In this document: positions 10,840 through 19,469 of the stretch, piece after piece | How the letters are laid out: each line of letters starts with the position of its first letter | Numbering within the stretch: position 1 is the first letter of the stretch | From: Cavia porcellus | Taxonomy: Eukaryota > Chordata > Mammalia > Rodentia > Caviidae | Reading direction: 5' to 3' | Length of the DNA: 64,000 nucleotides | Assembly (NCBI RefSeq): GCF_034190915.1 | Contig: NW_026947491.1 | Coordinates: 25,918,101-25,982,100 of the forward strand | The notes under the pieces: model-generated | Told to the model about the DNA's origin: nothing | The model's input: the letters and a program-made list of their open reading frames with translations, nothing else | Database searches by the model: none | Position numbers and translations under genes: made by a program

Positions 10840-11582
10840 AACAATGCAAAAAGATGGAAACCCTGAATGAACAATATAAGAAACAAACAGAATGTGTGAA
10901 TCAGAATCAAAGAGATACACAGGAAAGCAAAAATTTCATTGAAAGTTGGCAAAACTGCTTCAACAAAAGTGAAGATAGAATTTCAGACCTACAAGACAAG
11001 ATTGCGACTAGTGAACAGGAAAGGAAAAATCTTTTAAAAAATAACAAAGTATCAGGAAATAATTCAACAGCTGCAAAATGGTGCAAAGAAAAACAACATA
11101 AGATTTATAGGGATAAATGAAAAAGAAGGGGACAACACAAATGATATCAAGAGGCTATTTACAGAAGTAATAGCTGAAAATTTCCAAAACATGAAAATGG
11201 AAACTGATATACAGATCAGTGAAGCATATTGAACTCCAATAGTCATAATCAAAATAAAACTACACCCAGACATATAATAATCAACATCCCAGAAATCCAA
11301 CAAAAGAACAGAATATTAAAAGCTGTTAGAGAGAAAAGACAGATCACCTATAAAGGAAAGCCTAACAGAATCACAGCAGACTTCTCAACACAAACAATGA
11401 AGTCAAGAAGAGCATGGAGTGAAGTATTTCACATCCTAAAGGAAAAGGACTTCCAACCCAGACTGATGTACACTGCAAAACTGTCCTTCAAAATGGATGG
11501 AGAAATAAGATACTTCCATGAAAAAGAACAGCTGACTAACTTTATGATCACCAAACCAAGCCTACAAAGATACTCTAGATAG
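10840..11582 (+). pseudogene. L1 ORF1 remains
   Basis: Two open pieces survive. One at 10854-11120 is coiled-coil rich (QNQRDTQESKNFIESWQN...). The other at 11229-11582 holds the end of the RRM (TPRHIIINIPEIQQK) and the C-terminal domain (RITADFSTQTMKSRRAWSEV). Stops and a frame change separate them and the N-terminus is also broken. L1 ORF1p is the RNA-binding chaperone of the L1 particle; this copy cannot make it. Confidence 0.8.
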
Positions 11583-11697
11583 ATATCTAGATAGATATTC
11601 TAGAAAGATATTCTAGATAGACATAGGAAAAAACCACTAAGCAAGGCAGACAGTTAAACAGAGCAGAAAGGTAAAGAAGCAAGAGCAGAAAGATAGT

Positions 11698-12960
11698 ATG
11701 TCAAAAATAAGCCAATGTATAACAGTTATAACTATTAATATTAATGGCCTCAATTCAGCAATTAAAACAAACAGAATCACAGAATGGATCAAGAAACAAC
11801 ATTCAACCATATGCTGTCTACAAGAAACCCATCTAGCCCAAAAGGAAACTCACAGACTGAAAATCAAAGGATGGAAAACAATACTCCATGTAACAGGTAC
11901 CCCCTCCCCCCAAAAGCAGGGATATCTACTCTATTTGCAGACAATGTGAACTTCAAACTAAGAATTATTCAAAGAAATAAAAAGGTCACTACATACTAGT
12001 TAGGGGAAATCTTCAGGAGGAAGAGATAACAATCTTAAATATATATGTACCAAGTTCAGGAGCACCCAGCTATACAAAACAAGTATTTGCAGGCATGAAA
12101 AATTAAATAAGCAATAACACAATTGTAACAGGAGACCTTAATACATGATTGACACAAGGGACCGATCAATTAGACAGAAAATCAGCAAAGAAATAACAGA
12201 ACTGAATCATATCTGTGAACAAATGGACTTAGTAGATTATACAGATTGTTCCAATGAACAACAGCAGAATATACATTATTCTCAGCAGTGCATGGGACAT
12301 TCTCTAAAACAGACCATATAATAGTCCACAGAACCCACTTAAGTAAATTCAAAAGAATTGGAATTATTCCATTCATGTTATTGGATCATAGCACAATGAA
12401 ACTAGAAATTAATGATGAAAGAAACTGCAAAAACCTCACGAACACATGGAAATTGAATAATATACTCCTGAGCAATCAGTGGGTCACAGAGGAAATTAAA
12501 GAAGAAATTTAACAGTATCTATAAGCAAACAAAAATACAAATACAACTTATTGGAATCTGTGGTATGCAATGAAAGTGGCCCTCAGAGGAAAATTTACTG
12601 CAGTGAAAACTCACATCAGGAAAACAGAATGAACACAAACAAACAACCAGATGATACACCTCACACATCTAGAAAAAGAAGAGCAAGTCGAGCCCATAGC
12701 CAAAAGAAGGGAGGAAATTATAAAAATCAGAGCAGAAATCAATGCAATAGAGACTAAGAAAACAACCCAAAGAATCAATGATTCAAAGAGTTGGTTCTTT
12801 GAAAGAATAAATAAAATTGATAAGCCCCTAGCCAACCTTACTTAAAAGAAAAAACCCTCAAATTCATGCAATAGGGAATGAAAAGGGTGAAATTACTACA
12901 GACTCTGTGGAAATACAGAATCTCATAAACACCTATTTCAAAAACTTCTACTCTCATAGG
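11698..12960 (+). pseudogene. L1 ORF2 endonuclease and RT start, broken
   Basis: The piece at 11698-11949 starts like ORF2 endonucleases (TININGLNSAIKTNRITEWI, then CCLQETHL). A later piece at 12288-12512 holds TDHIIVHRTHLSKF and the SDH-like DHSTMKLEI end of the endonuclease domain. Several frames are used, with stops between. The polymerase motifs that should follow are absent because of the deletion at 12960-13090. Confidence 0.8.
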
Positions 12961-12976
12961 TTAGAGTAGACCTGAG

Positions 12977-13080
12977 GATCAATGGGACACATTGGAAGAT
13001 GCAAGCACAACGATAAAGACACAAAGAAGATCAATGGAACCGATTGGAAGATGCAAGCGCAACTACAAAGACACTACAAA
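12977..13080 (+). repeat. 51-bp tandem duplication at the L1 deletion joint
   Basis: 'gatcaatggnac' followed by 'attggaagatgcaagc' occurs at 12977 and again at 13029, with about 85 to 90 percent identity over some 50 bp. It sits exactly where ORF2 lost its centre, so it may mark the rearrangement. Confidence 0.7.
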
Positions 13081-13089
13081 GACTCCCAC

Positions 13090-14160
13090 CTGATATTTGA
13101 CAAACGGGCTAAACATGTTCATTGGAAGAAGGATAGCCTCTTTAATAAATGGTATTGGAAAAATTGGTTCTTCACATGCTGATGACTGAAACTAGATCCA
13201 TGCCTATCATCATGCACAAAACTAAAGTCTAAATGGATCAAAGACCTAAATATTAAAACAGACACAATAAATCTACTAGAAGACAAGGAAGGTGGAAGTC
13301 TTGGAAACATAGGTGTAGGCAGAGAAGTCATGAACAAAATGCAAACTGCACGGGAAACGCTTCAAAGAATCAACAACTCATATTATTGCATAGTTTCTGC
13401 ACTTCAAAAGAAATCACCAACAGAGTGAAAAGAAAACCCACAGAATGGGAAAGAATTATAGCCAGCAACCCCTCAGACGAAGGACTTCTATCCAGCGCAT
13501 ATAAAAAATTGAAAAACATCAAGCCCCCCCAATTCAAAGACCCTCTCCAAAAATGGGCATCTGAGATGAACACAGAGTTCTCAGATGAAGATATACAAAT
13601 GGCAAATAAATACATGAGGAAATGTTTCCCATCACTGGTCATGTGAGAAATGCAATTTAAAACAGCCTTGAGATTTCATCTCACTTTGGAAAGAATGGCT
13701 GCTATCAAGAAATCAACTGATAACCAACGTTGGTGAGGCTGTGGGGAAAAAGGAACACTGCTCCATTGTTGGTGGGAGTGTAGACTGGTGCAACCACTAT
13801 GGCAATTAGTATGAGAATTCTCAGAAGACTAGGATTGGAAGTTCCATTCAACTCAGCTATTGCCCTTCTGGGTATTTTCCCAGAAATACTGAAAAGGTCA
13901 TATTACAGTATATATATGCACCCATGTTCATAGCAGCACAATTTGTAATAGCTAAATCTTGGAAACAACCAAAATGCCCATCAACTGCAAAGTGGATGAA
14001 AAAGATACGGTGTTTTCATACATTAAAATGTTACTTAGCTATAAAAAAGGATGAGCTTCAGGCCTTCATAGACAAGTGGAGACAACTTTAGGCTATCCTC
14101 ATTAGTGAAATAAATAAGAATCATATTTATAAATATCACATTGTATCTCTAGTGTAAAAA
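13090..14160 (+). pseudogene. L1 ORF2 C-terminal part, broken
   Basis: Landmarks of the ORF2 C-terminus appear in order: WERIIASNPSDEGLL near 13440-13490, then WASEMNTEFSDEDIQMANKYM, then the 'ctattgttggtgggagtgta' block at 13765 and the 'catcaactgcaaagtggatg' block at 13980. Frames change more than once. It ends near 14160 at the 3' UTR. Confidence 0.8.
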
Positions 14161-14659
14161 GCAATAAGAACTGAGGAATAATAAACCCCAAAATGTGTAA
14201 TTTCTATTATAAAAAAGAGAGGAAAAGAAAGTGCTCTAAAGGATATAACTTCATGTATGTTTAAGTGTGTAGGATTGATAACCATATTACTAAGATTTTG
14301 TTGGATAGTTGAACAGAACTGTTTTCAGTCTCACTGTTTGAATGTCCACTTTGTATGCTTCACTTTGTAAGTTGAAGAACTATTTCTAAGAGGACAGTAT
14401 GTAATTATCAACTACTGTTTTTTCAATTACTGTTTTTTTTGAAATTATGTATTATTTCTACCCTTTTCCTGTTTTTTTCTCTTTATTTAAAGAAAAAACA
14501 AGATAGAGCAGAGGCAATTTTGATTGCTCAGAAAGAACAGGAGAATATAAAAGATGGACTGAGGACATCATAAAAGGCAGCAAGTCTCCATACTTTGTAG
14601 CCTTAAAACTGCAAAAGTGAAAGACTACTTTAAGGAGAAAGCTGCAGAGTGCCACGTTT

Positions 14660-15028
14660 CAGGATAGCAGTGGCTGCACCATGCAGAATGGGGGTGACAT
14701 ACAAAATCTCTTCTCAGAATTGGATACAGGGTGTCCAGTGATCCAGGCACTCAACCCTTATAGCCAAGACAGAGGTATGCATGGCTAGTGCTCTAGCTGG
14801 TAGCAGACTGTGGCATCATCCATGTGGTTTTTGGCATTAGGTGCATGCAAAATATGAGTTATGGGGTTAAAAAAGACTTCCACCCCAATTCAGAAGGCCT
14901 GGAAGGCTAGGCATGTGCCTCTGAGAAAGCAGTGTATGAATCTGTGAGGGTGAAACCAAAGGTATAGTGGAGACCCCAAAAGTTTGAAAATCTAGGAACG
15001 TGGGTCATATAAGGAAAACTTCAAGGAG
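14660..15028 (+). mobile_element. MaLR internal region, left of the provirus
   Basis: This flank and the one from 21525 form one plus-strand MaLR internal region split by the provirus. On its own this side is weakly recognisable; it is assigned mainly because the matching right side is clear and the 6-bp duplication joins them. Confidence 0.45.
15023..15028. repeat. Provirus target-site duplication, left copy
   Basis: AAGGAG directly adjoins the 3' LTR edge at 15029. The same six bases follow the 5' LTR at 21525-21530. Six bases is the duplication length of betaretroviral and IAP-type integrases. Confidence 0.9.
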
Positions 15029-15451
15029 TGTCGATGTCCGCTCCCGGCCGGCAGGAAGGACACACGACAAAGTCTGGCAGTGGACAACCTTTTCTTTTAT
15101 TTTTCTTCTCCGTACAGCCTGCCCTGGGATCGCTCCCAGCCGAAGCCTCCTCTGGTCCGCTCCCCGCGGCTCCTTCTGGGCTTCTACTTCCGGGCTTCTC
15201 CTTCCCCCCCAGGGGTGGCACCAGTATATATACAGATACAGTGTCCAATCATGTTAAAGTGAGCAAGGCAAGCTGATTGGCTAACATCATCAGTTGCCAG
15301 GCAGACTATATTGTTGAGCGGGTTGCTTACGCGGTAAGCAGGAAACTAACGTGCTCGATGGGAGGGGTAATCTACCTCAGGCTTTACTCTTTACTACAGG
15401 CCTCACGTCTGCCAAGTGAGGCGACCGGGCTCGGGGCTGCGGCTCCCAACA
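15029..15451 (-). repeat. Provirus 3' LTR
   Basis: 423 bp, starting TGTTGGGAGCC and ending GACATCGACA on the minus strand. It contains a CCAAT box (15276-15280), TATATATA (15225-15232) and AATAAA (15096-15101), all on the minus strand and in promoter order. It differs from the 5' LTR at three positions, near 15104, 15417 and 15427. Confidence 0.95.
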
Positions 15452-15465
15452 TCTCCCCCTTTTTT
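15452..15465 (-). other. Polypurine tract (plus-strand primer site)
   Basis: On the minus strand AAAAAAGGGGGAGA directly abuts the 3' LTR. This is the expected RNase H-resistant primer for plus-strand DNA synthesis, and its position fixes the LTR edge at 15451. Confidence 0.9.
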
Positions 15466-15945
15466 ATTTTTTATGAATGTGCGCATCGTAGCCCTTTCTG
15501 GACTGGGTGCAGAGGCTTATGCCCTATGCGTAGGCCCACCGTAGGTCCTTGGCTTAGACCCTGGTCGGCCGTCCCATGGTCTGCCAAGGCCCTGAGGCCC
15601 TCGTCCTTTTTCTAGGGCCAGGCACAAACTGGACGGAACCTGGATGCACACAAGCTTGCACTCATTTCCTCTCCGTAAAGAAATCCCCTCGGAGAGAAAT
15701 TTAGACCTGGGCAGCATCTAACAGTCCAGCGGCTTACGTGCAGGATGGGGTAGGGCCTGGCTTAGGTTGAGTCGCACCGGGGGAGTACGCTCTTACCCGT
15801 CATTGACTCTCCTACCCAGCTATGTCATAATTTTTTAGAGGAGGAGTGTGGGAAGCTCACCACCCCTAGACTCGGTCGTAGGCTAGGCGAGCGAGCCATG
15901 CATATGCCTGAGGATCTTCTTGTCCATTTCGGGCTATCGCTATTT
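15466..15945 (-). other. Region between pol and 3' LTR; env absent
   Basis: About 480 bp lie between the pol stop and the polypurine tract. A betaretroviral env would need roughly 1.8-2 kb. The longest minus-strand ORF here (15517-15717, 66 codons) shows no surface or transmembrane envelope feature such as a fusion peptide or membrane span. Env was lost in this lineage, or the stretch is a remnant too short to recognise. Confidence 0.7.
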
Positions 15946-16224
15946 CTATTTATCTTGTTGGTTGGTCTGTGATGGATCTCCGGTAGGGCAGGTCTGATCT
16001 TCAGTCGAGGGCTTTGTCGCCCGTGTCAGTCTCTCCGGTACCCACAGTGGTTCTCGTCCCGATTCCTGTGGGAAAACACAAACCGCGCCTCGGTTCCAGC
16101 TGACCACTGGATCCGGGCCCATCCATTGTCCTGTCAGGGCATCTTTCCACTTCACCCACCCTTTATGGTTGGGGGAAGGGTTGCAGTGCTCCATAGCTGG
16201 GGAGCAATTATCATTATTTAAATT
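15946..16224 (-). pseudogene. pol: Pol: integrase C-terminal domain, cut off by a stop
   Basis: This continues the pol frame directly after the TAA at 16225-16227. It holds the integrase C-terminal DNA-binding domain, with the betaretroviral motif [17 protein letters not shown] followed by WNRGAVCVF and WVPERL. The frame is otherwise unbroken to its own stop at 15946. A methionine codon at 16192-16194 opens the piece by chance, so I read this as a severed domain and not a separate gene. The break alone should leave an integrase without its C-terminal domain. Confidence 0.9.
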
Positions 16225-18579
16225 TTAAAAATTGTGTGTGAATAGTGCCATGGATAATCGTGCCTTTGGGGCCAGGCCTTGGCCTACTCCCCCTTTTTGT
16301 TTTTGTAAAATTTCTTTGAGGCTTCTATGAGCCCTCTCAATGATTCCTTGACCTTGGGGATTGTATGGGATACCATGTTTTAATTGAACCTCCATCATTT
16401 TGCAGAACTCATTGAAGGCTTTGCCTATATAGGCTGGTCCATTATCAGTTTTTAATATTTTTGGTTTGCCCCATGCGGCCCAAGCCGCCAGGCAATGATT
16501 GATCACATTAGACACTTTTTCACCTGTTTCTGCTGTTGCGAATATGACGTGAGAACAGGTGTCTGTGGAAACATGAACATATTTAAGAGTCCCAAACTCC
16601 TGTATATGTGTGATGTCCATCTGCCAAACATCACCAGGGATCAAACCTCGAGGGTTTACTCCCATCGGTATGGCAGGTTTGTATGTGGCACAGGAGTCAC
16701 ATAGTCGCACGATATCTCGTGCGTCTGCTCTGGAAACATGGAAATGGTTTGCTAGTGTCCTGGCATTGACATGAAACTTATCATGGAAGGCACGGGCTCG
16801 CTCGATTGGTGTTAGTAAGGTAAAAATCCATAACGGGCGAGTGGCAGTATCAGCAGCCGCATTCCCCTGTGCCATGGGCCCTGGCAGGGATGTATGTGCT
16901 CTTATGTGGGTGGTGAAGACCTTATGGTGTCTGTTCTGAAGCAATGTCTGGATAGACAGGAACAGCCCAGCCACTGTGGAAGTGGATCTAATTAAACCGG
17001 CAGTCTCAAGCACTTGCATAGCATTGACCACATACCTAGAATCGGAGACAATATTAATGGCTTCTGAGAACCGTTCAAGAATCATTTTAACGATCTGCAG
17101 TTCCACCACCTGAGGCTGATCAGGTTCAAATTGTATGGTAACCGGGGGCTTGCCTAGGATCACATAGGCGCCTATCCCCGTCTTGGAGCCATCTGTGTAT
17201 ATTGTAGTTGCTGGGACTAATGGCTCAGAGGCAGTAACCTTTGGAAAAATTATAGGGTGCTGAGTGACAAATGACAAGACAGGGTCTTTAGGGTATTGAT
17301 TGTTTATATCCCCATGGAAAACACATCTCAGAATGGCCCATGTATCTATGCAGGCAGCCAGGGTCTTGATCTGGCTGGCGGTATAGGGTACTCGGATGGC
17401 TTGTGGTCCTGAGCCAAAATGTTGGACAGCTCTATCATGCGCTTCAAGGGCCAATGAAGCGACTGCCTCCGGGTAATGCTCTATGACTTTTGCAGGTGAG
17501 ACCTTAGGGTGTATCCACAGTAATGGTCCTTTCTGCCAAATCACCGCTGTGGGCTGTAGACTAGTCTGTAGCAAACAGACATCAAAGGGTCGCCCTGGTT
17601 CAATTCTGTATAAGGTAGCCCCACCTAAGGCTTTTTCCACTCTCTGTAAGGCAGCTCTTGCCTCAGGAGTGAGCCTCCTGTGGGAGGCTATATCTGGGTC
17701 TCCCTTCAGAAGGTCGAACAGGGGTTTGAGATCTGAATTTGGTATATGTAAATATGGCCTAATCCAATTAATGTCTCCCAATAGCTTTTGCATGTCATTT
17801 AGGGTCCTAACGCCATCCGTCCTAATGGTGACCTTCTGTGGAGAGACTAGCATAGGGGAGATTTTCGCGCCTAAGTAGGTCACCATTTCTCCTCCCTGAA
17901 TCTTGTCGGGGGCAACATGCAGATTAGCTTGTCTCAGGGCCTCGACCAACTGGCCGAGCATATTATTTAGCATGTCTGGGTCCCTGCCACTGAGCAAAAG
18001 GTCGTCCATGTAATGCACACATCTTATCTTGGGAAAGGATTTCCGTAGGGGGGCCAGTAGGGAATCAAGGTAAATCTGACACATAGTGGGACTGTTGGCC
18101 ATACCTTGGGGCAGCGTTATCCACTCGTATCTGAGATCAGGGCTTTCTTGGTTAATGGTGGGTAAAGTAAAGGCGAACCTATGAGTGTCCTCTGGATGCA
18201 GGGGGATTGAGAAGAAACAGTCTCTAAGATCTATAACATAAACTGGCCAGGACTGAGGGATGGCTGAGAGAGCTGGCAGCCCCCTCTGGACCGCCCCCAG
18301 GGACTGCATCTGCGCGTTGACCGCCCTTAGATCATGGAGCAGCCTCCATTTGCCAGACTTTTTCTTAATTATAAAAATGGGGGTGTTCCATGGGGAGGTT
18401 GACGGCTTAATGTGTCCTAATCTAAGTTGTGTACTGACTATTTCTGACAAGGCTAATAGCTTCTCCTTAGGCAGGGGCCACTGAGGTACCCAAACCGGAT
18501 CATTTGACCTCCAGGTGATTTTGATCGAAGTGGGTAGGAGAGCTTCTTCAGCGGCCCCTAAGAAAAACCCAGCCCTTGC
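16225..18579 (-). CDS. pol: Pol polyprotein: reverse transcriptase, RNase H, integrase
   Basis: Pol copies the RNA genome into DNA and inserts it into a chromosome. The frame opens at 18579 without an ATG and is entered by -1 slippage at 18564-18570. Domains in order: RT fingers and palm (NTPIFIIKKKSGKWRLLHDLRAVN region, LPQGMANSP, then YMDD at about 17990-18010), the connection, RNase H (YTDGS aspartate, VELQ glutamate, VSDSRYV aspartate and the AAAD aspartate all present), integrase zinc domain (HDKFH and CDSC) and catalytic core (D in QMDITHI, D in KTDNGPAY, E in GIIERAH, with 35 residues between the last two). All catalytic residues I looked for are intact. A TAA at 16225-16227 ends the frame about 93 codons early. 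It is expressed only as a Gag-Pro-Pol fusion. Very little decay is visible, fitting the young LTRs. Confidence 0.95.
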   Translation of the reverse strand, partial: ARAGFFLGAAEEALLPTSIKITWRSNDPVWVPQWPLPKEKLLALSEIVSTQLRLGHIKPSTSPWNTPIFIIKKKSGKWRLLHDLRAVNAQMQSLGAVQRGLPALSAIPQSWPVYVIDLRDCFFSIPLHPEDTHRFAFTLPTINQESPDLRYEWITLPQGMANSPTMCQIYLDSLLAPLRKSFPKIRCVHYMDDLLLSGRDPDMLNNMLGQLVEALRQANLHVAPDKIQGGEMVTYLGAKISPMLVSPQKVTIRTDGVRTLNDMQKLLGDINWIRPYLHIPNSDLKPLFDLLKGDPDIASHRRLTPEARAALQRVEKALGGATLYRIEPGRPFDVCLLQTSLQPTAVIWQKGPLLWIHPKVSPAKVIEHYPEAVASLALEAHDRAVQHFGSGPQAIRVPYTASQIKTLAACIDTWAILRCVFHGDINNQYPKDPVLSFVTQHPIIFPKVTASEPLVPATTIYTDGSKTGIGAYVILGKPPVTIQFEPDQPQVVELQIVKMILERFSEAINIVSDSRYVVNAMQVLETAGLIRSTSTVAGLFLSIQTLLQNRHHKVFTTHIRAHTSLPGPMAQGNAAADTATRPLWIFTLLTPIERARAFHDKFHVNARTLANHFHVSRADARDIVRLCDSCATYKPAIPMGVNPRGLIPGDVWQMDITHIQEFGTLKYVHVSTDTCSHVIFATAETGEKVSNVINHCLAAWAAWGKPKILKTDNGPAYIGKAFNEFCKMMEVQLKHGIPYNPQGQGIIERAHRSLKEILQKQKGGVGQGLAPKARLSMALFTHNF

Positions 18580-19469
18580 CTACCTTTTTTGTTCTCTACT
18601 GGTATTGGGGATGTCCGACCCTGTAGGGCATTGCCCAAGCCTTTGCCGGGGGTATATCCCTGGTTCCTGAGTATATCCTTAGCCTGGGGGGAGCAGTTTG
18701 ACGTAAGCGTGACATCCATCTGAGTGAGGATGTCCCTTCCCCATAGAGACACTGGCAACTGCAACACAAATGGTTGGAAATGGCCCTGATGACCCTCCTC
18801 ATCGCACCAGAGCAGGGTTGAAGCACTAACCTGAGGAGCTAACACCATCCCCAGGCCCTGCAGCGTGTTATCTGCAGTGTTGGTGGGCCAGTTGGAGGGC
18901 CAATCCTTTCTAGAGATAATGGAACGGTCAGCTCCTGTGTCTAGGAGCCCTGTTATACTCTTGCCGTTGACCTTAAGTGAGAGCATGGGCCTTTTATCAA
19001 GTGTTATATGGAGTCCCTCGAAGACTTCCCCTGAGGAACCGAAACCTTGACTTTCTCTAATTTTCTGCTTTGAGGGGAATCTCTTGTGGAGACTGGGGAG
19101 CAGCAAGAGCTGCGCTATCTTGTCTCCTTTATTGATTACCATAGTACCCACAAGAGATTGAACCATAATTTTAATGTGTCCTGTGTAGTCTGAGTCTATG
19201 ACCCCCGGGACTACTATGAGACCCCGAAGGGCCGTGGAGGATCTCCCGATCACCAGACCCACGGAATTTTCGGGTAACGGTCCCTTAAAGGTGGTTTCAA
19301 TCACTTGAACACCCATATCAGGCACTAATATAAGTCTGGAGGCGACACTGAGGTCCACACCTGCTGACCCAGGGGTGGCCCTTGTTGAAGGCTGCCATCC
19401 TGAGCTGTCCTGTCTCTGGGGCGGGGGCCCGCCTGTGAAGGGGGCCCCCTCTGGCCGTTTTTTGGCCCT
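18558..19469 (-). CDS. pro: Pro: dUTPase, aspartic protease and G-patch
   Basis: The frame opens at 19469, overlaps the end of gag by 145 nt and is reached by -1 slippage at 19457-19463; the first in-frame GTG is at 19356-19358. The N-terminal dUTPase, which would hydrolyse dUTP to keep uracil out of viral DNA, shows GSAGVDLSVAS (motif 1), GRSS (motif 2), GVIDSDYTG with the catalytic aspartate (motif 3) and ESQGFGSSG (motif 5). The aspartic protease follows, with LLDTGADRSII (active-site Asp) and the GRDIL block; it cuts the polyproteins in the maturing particle. The last 37 residues form a glycine-rich G-patch (GYTPGKGLGNALQGR ... GRQGLGFS), a hallmark of betaretroviral Pro. No internal stop or frameshift is seen. 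A pro-pol slippery site lies in the final codons. Confidence 0.95.
   Translation of the reverse strand, partial: RAKKRPEGAPFTGGPPPQRQDSSGWQPSTRATPGSAGVDLSVASRLILVPDMGVQVIETTFKGPLPENSVGLVIGRSSTALRGLIVVPGVIDSDYTGHIKIMVQSLVGTMVINKGDKIAQLLLLPSLHKRFPSKQKIRESQGFGSSGEVFEGLHITLDKRPMLSLKVNGKSITGLLDTGADRSIISRKDWPSNWPTNTADNTLQGLGMVLAPQVSASTLLWCDEEGHQGHFQPFVLQLPVSLWGRDILTQMDVTLTSNCSPQAKDILRNQGYTPGKGLGNALQGRTSPIPVENKKGRQGLGFS
18564..18570 (-). other. Pro-pol -1 frameshift site (G GGT TTT)
   Basis: In the pro frame the bases read G GGT TTT immediately before TCT TAG, the stop of pro. This fits the X XXY YYZ rule. Slipping back one base enters the pol frame, which has no stop from there to 16225. An alternative A-run at 18585-18590 is not in register. 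Confidence 0.85.

Larger units (their letters stand above)
10116..14490 (+). mobile_element. L1 with tandem 5' monomers and ORF2 core deletion
   Basis: A plus-strand L1 in the order: tandem 5' UTR monomers (10116-10560), ORF1 remains (about 10580-11630), ORF2 endonuclease and start of RT (11698-12960), an internal deletion near 12960-13090, ORF2 C-terminal part (13090-14160) and 3' UTR (14160-14490). The RT catalytic core is missing, so it cannot encode its own replication. ORF1 and ORF2 both contain stops. Clear target-site duplications were not found. The 3' UTR is related to the reverse complement of the L1 tails at 23.4, 28.2 and 59.5 kb. Confidence 0.85.

Noticed and set aside
16192..16194. 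In-frame ATG as start of a separate small gene
   Set aside because: The downstream sequence is the integrase C-terminal domain in the pol frame; the ATG is incidental.
17483..17878. 131-codon plus-strand ORF
   Set aside because: Antisense shadow of the pol RT/connection region.
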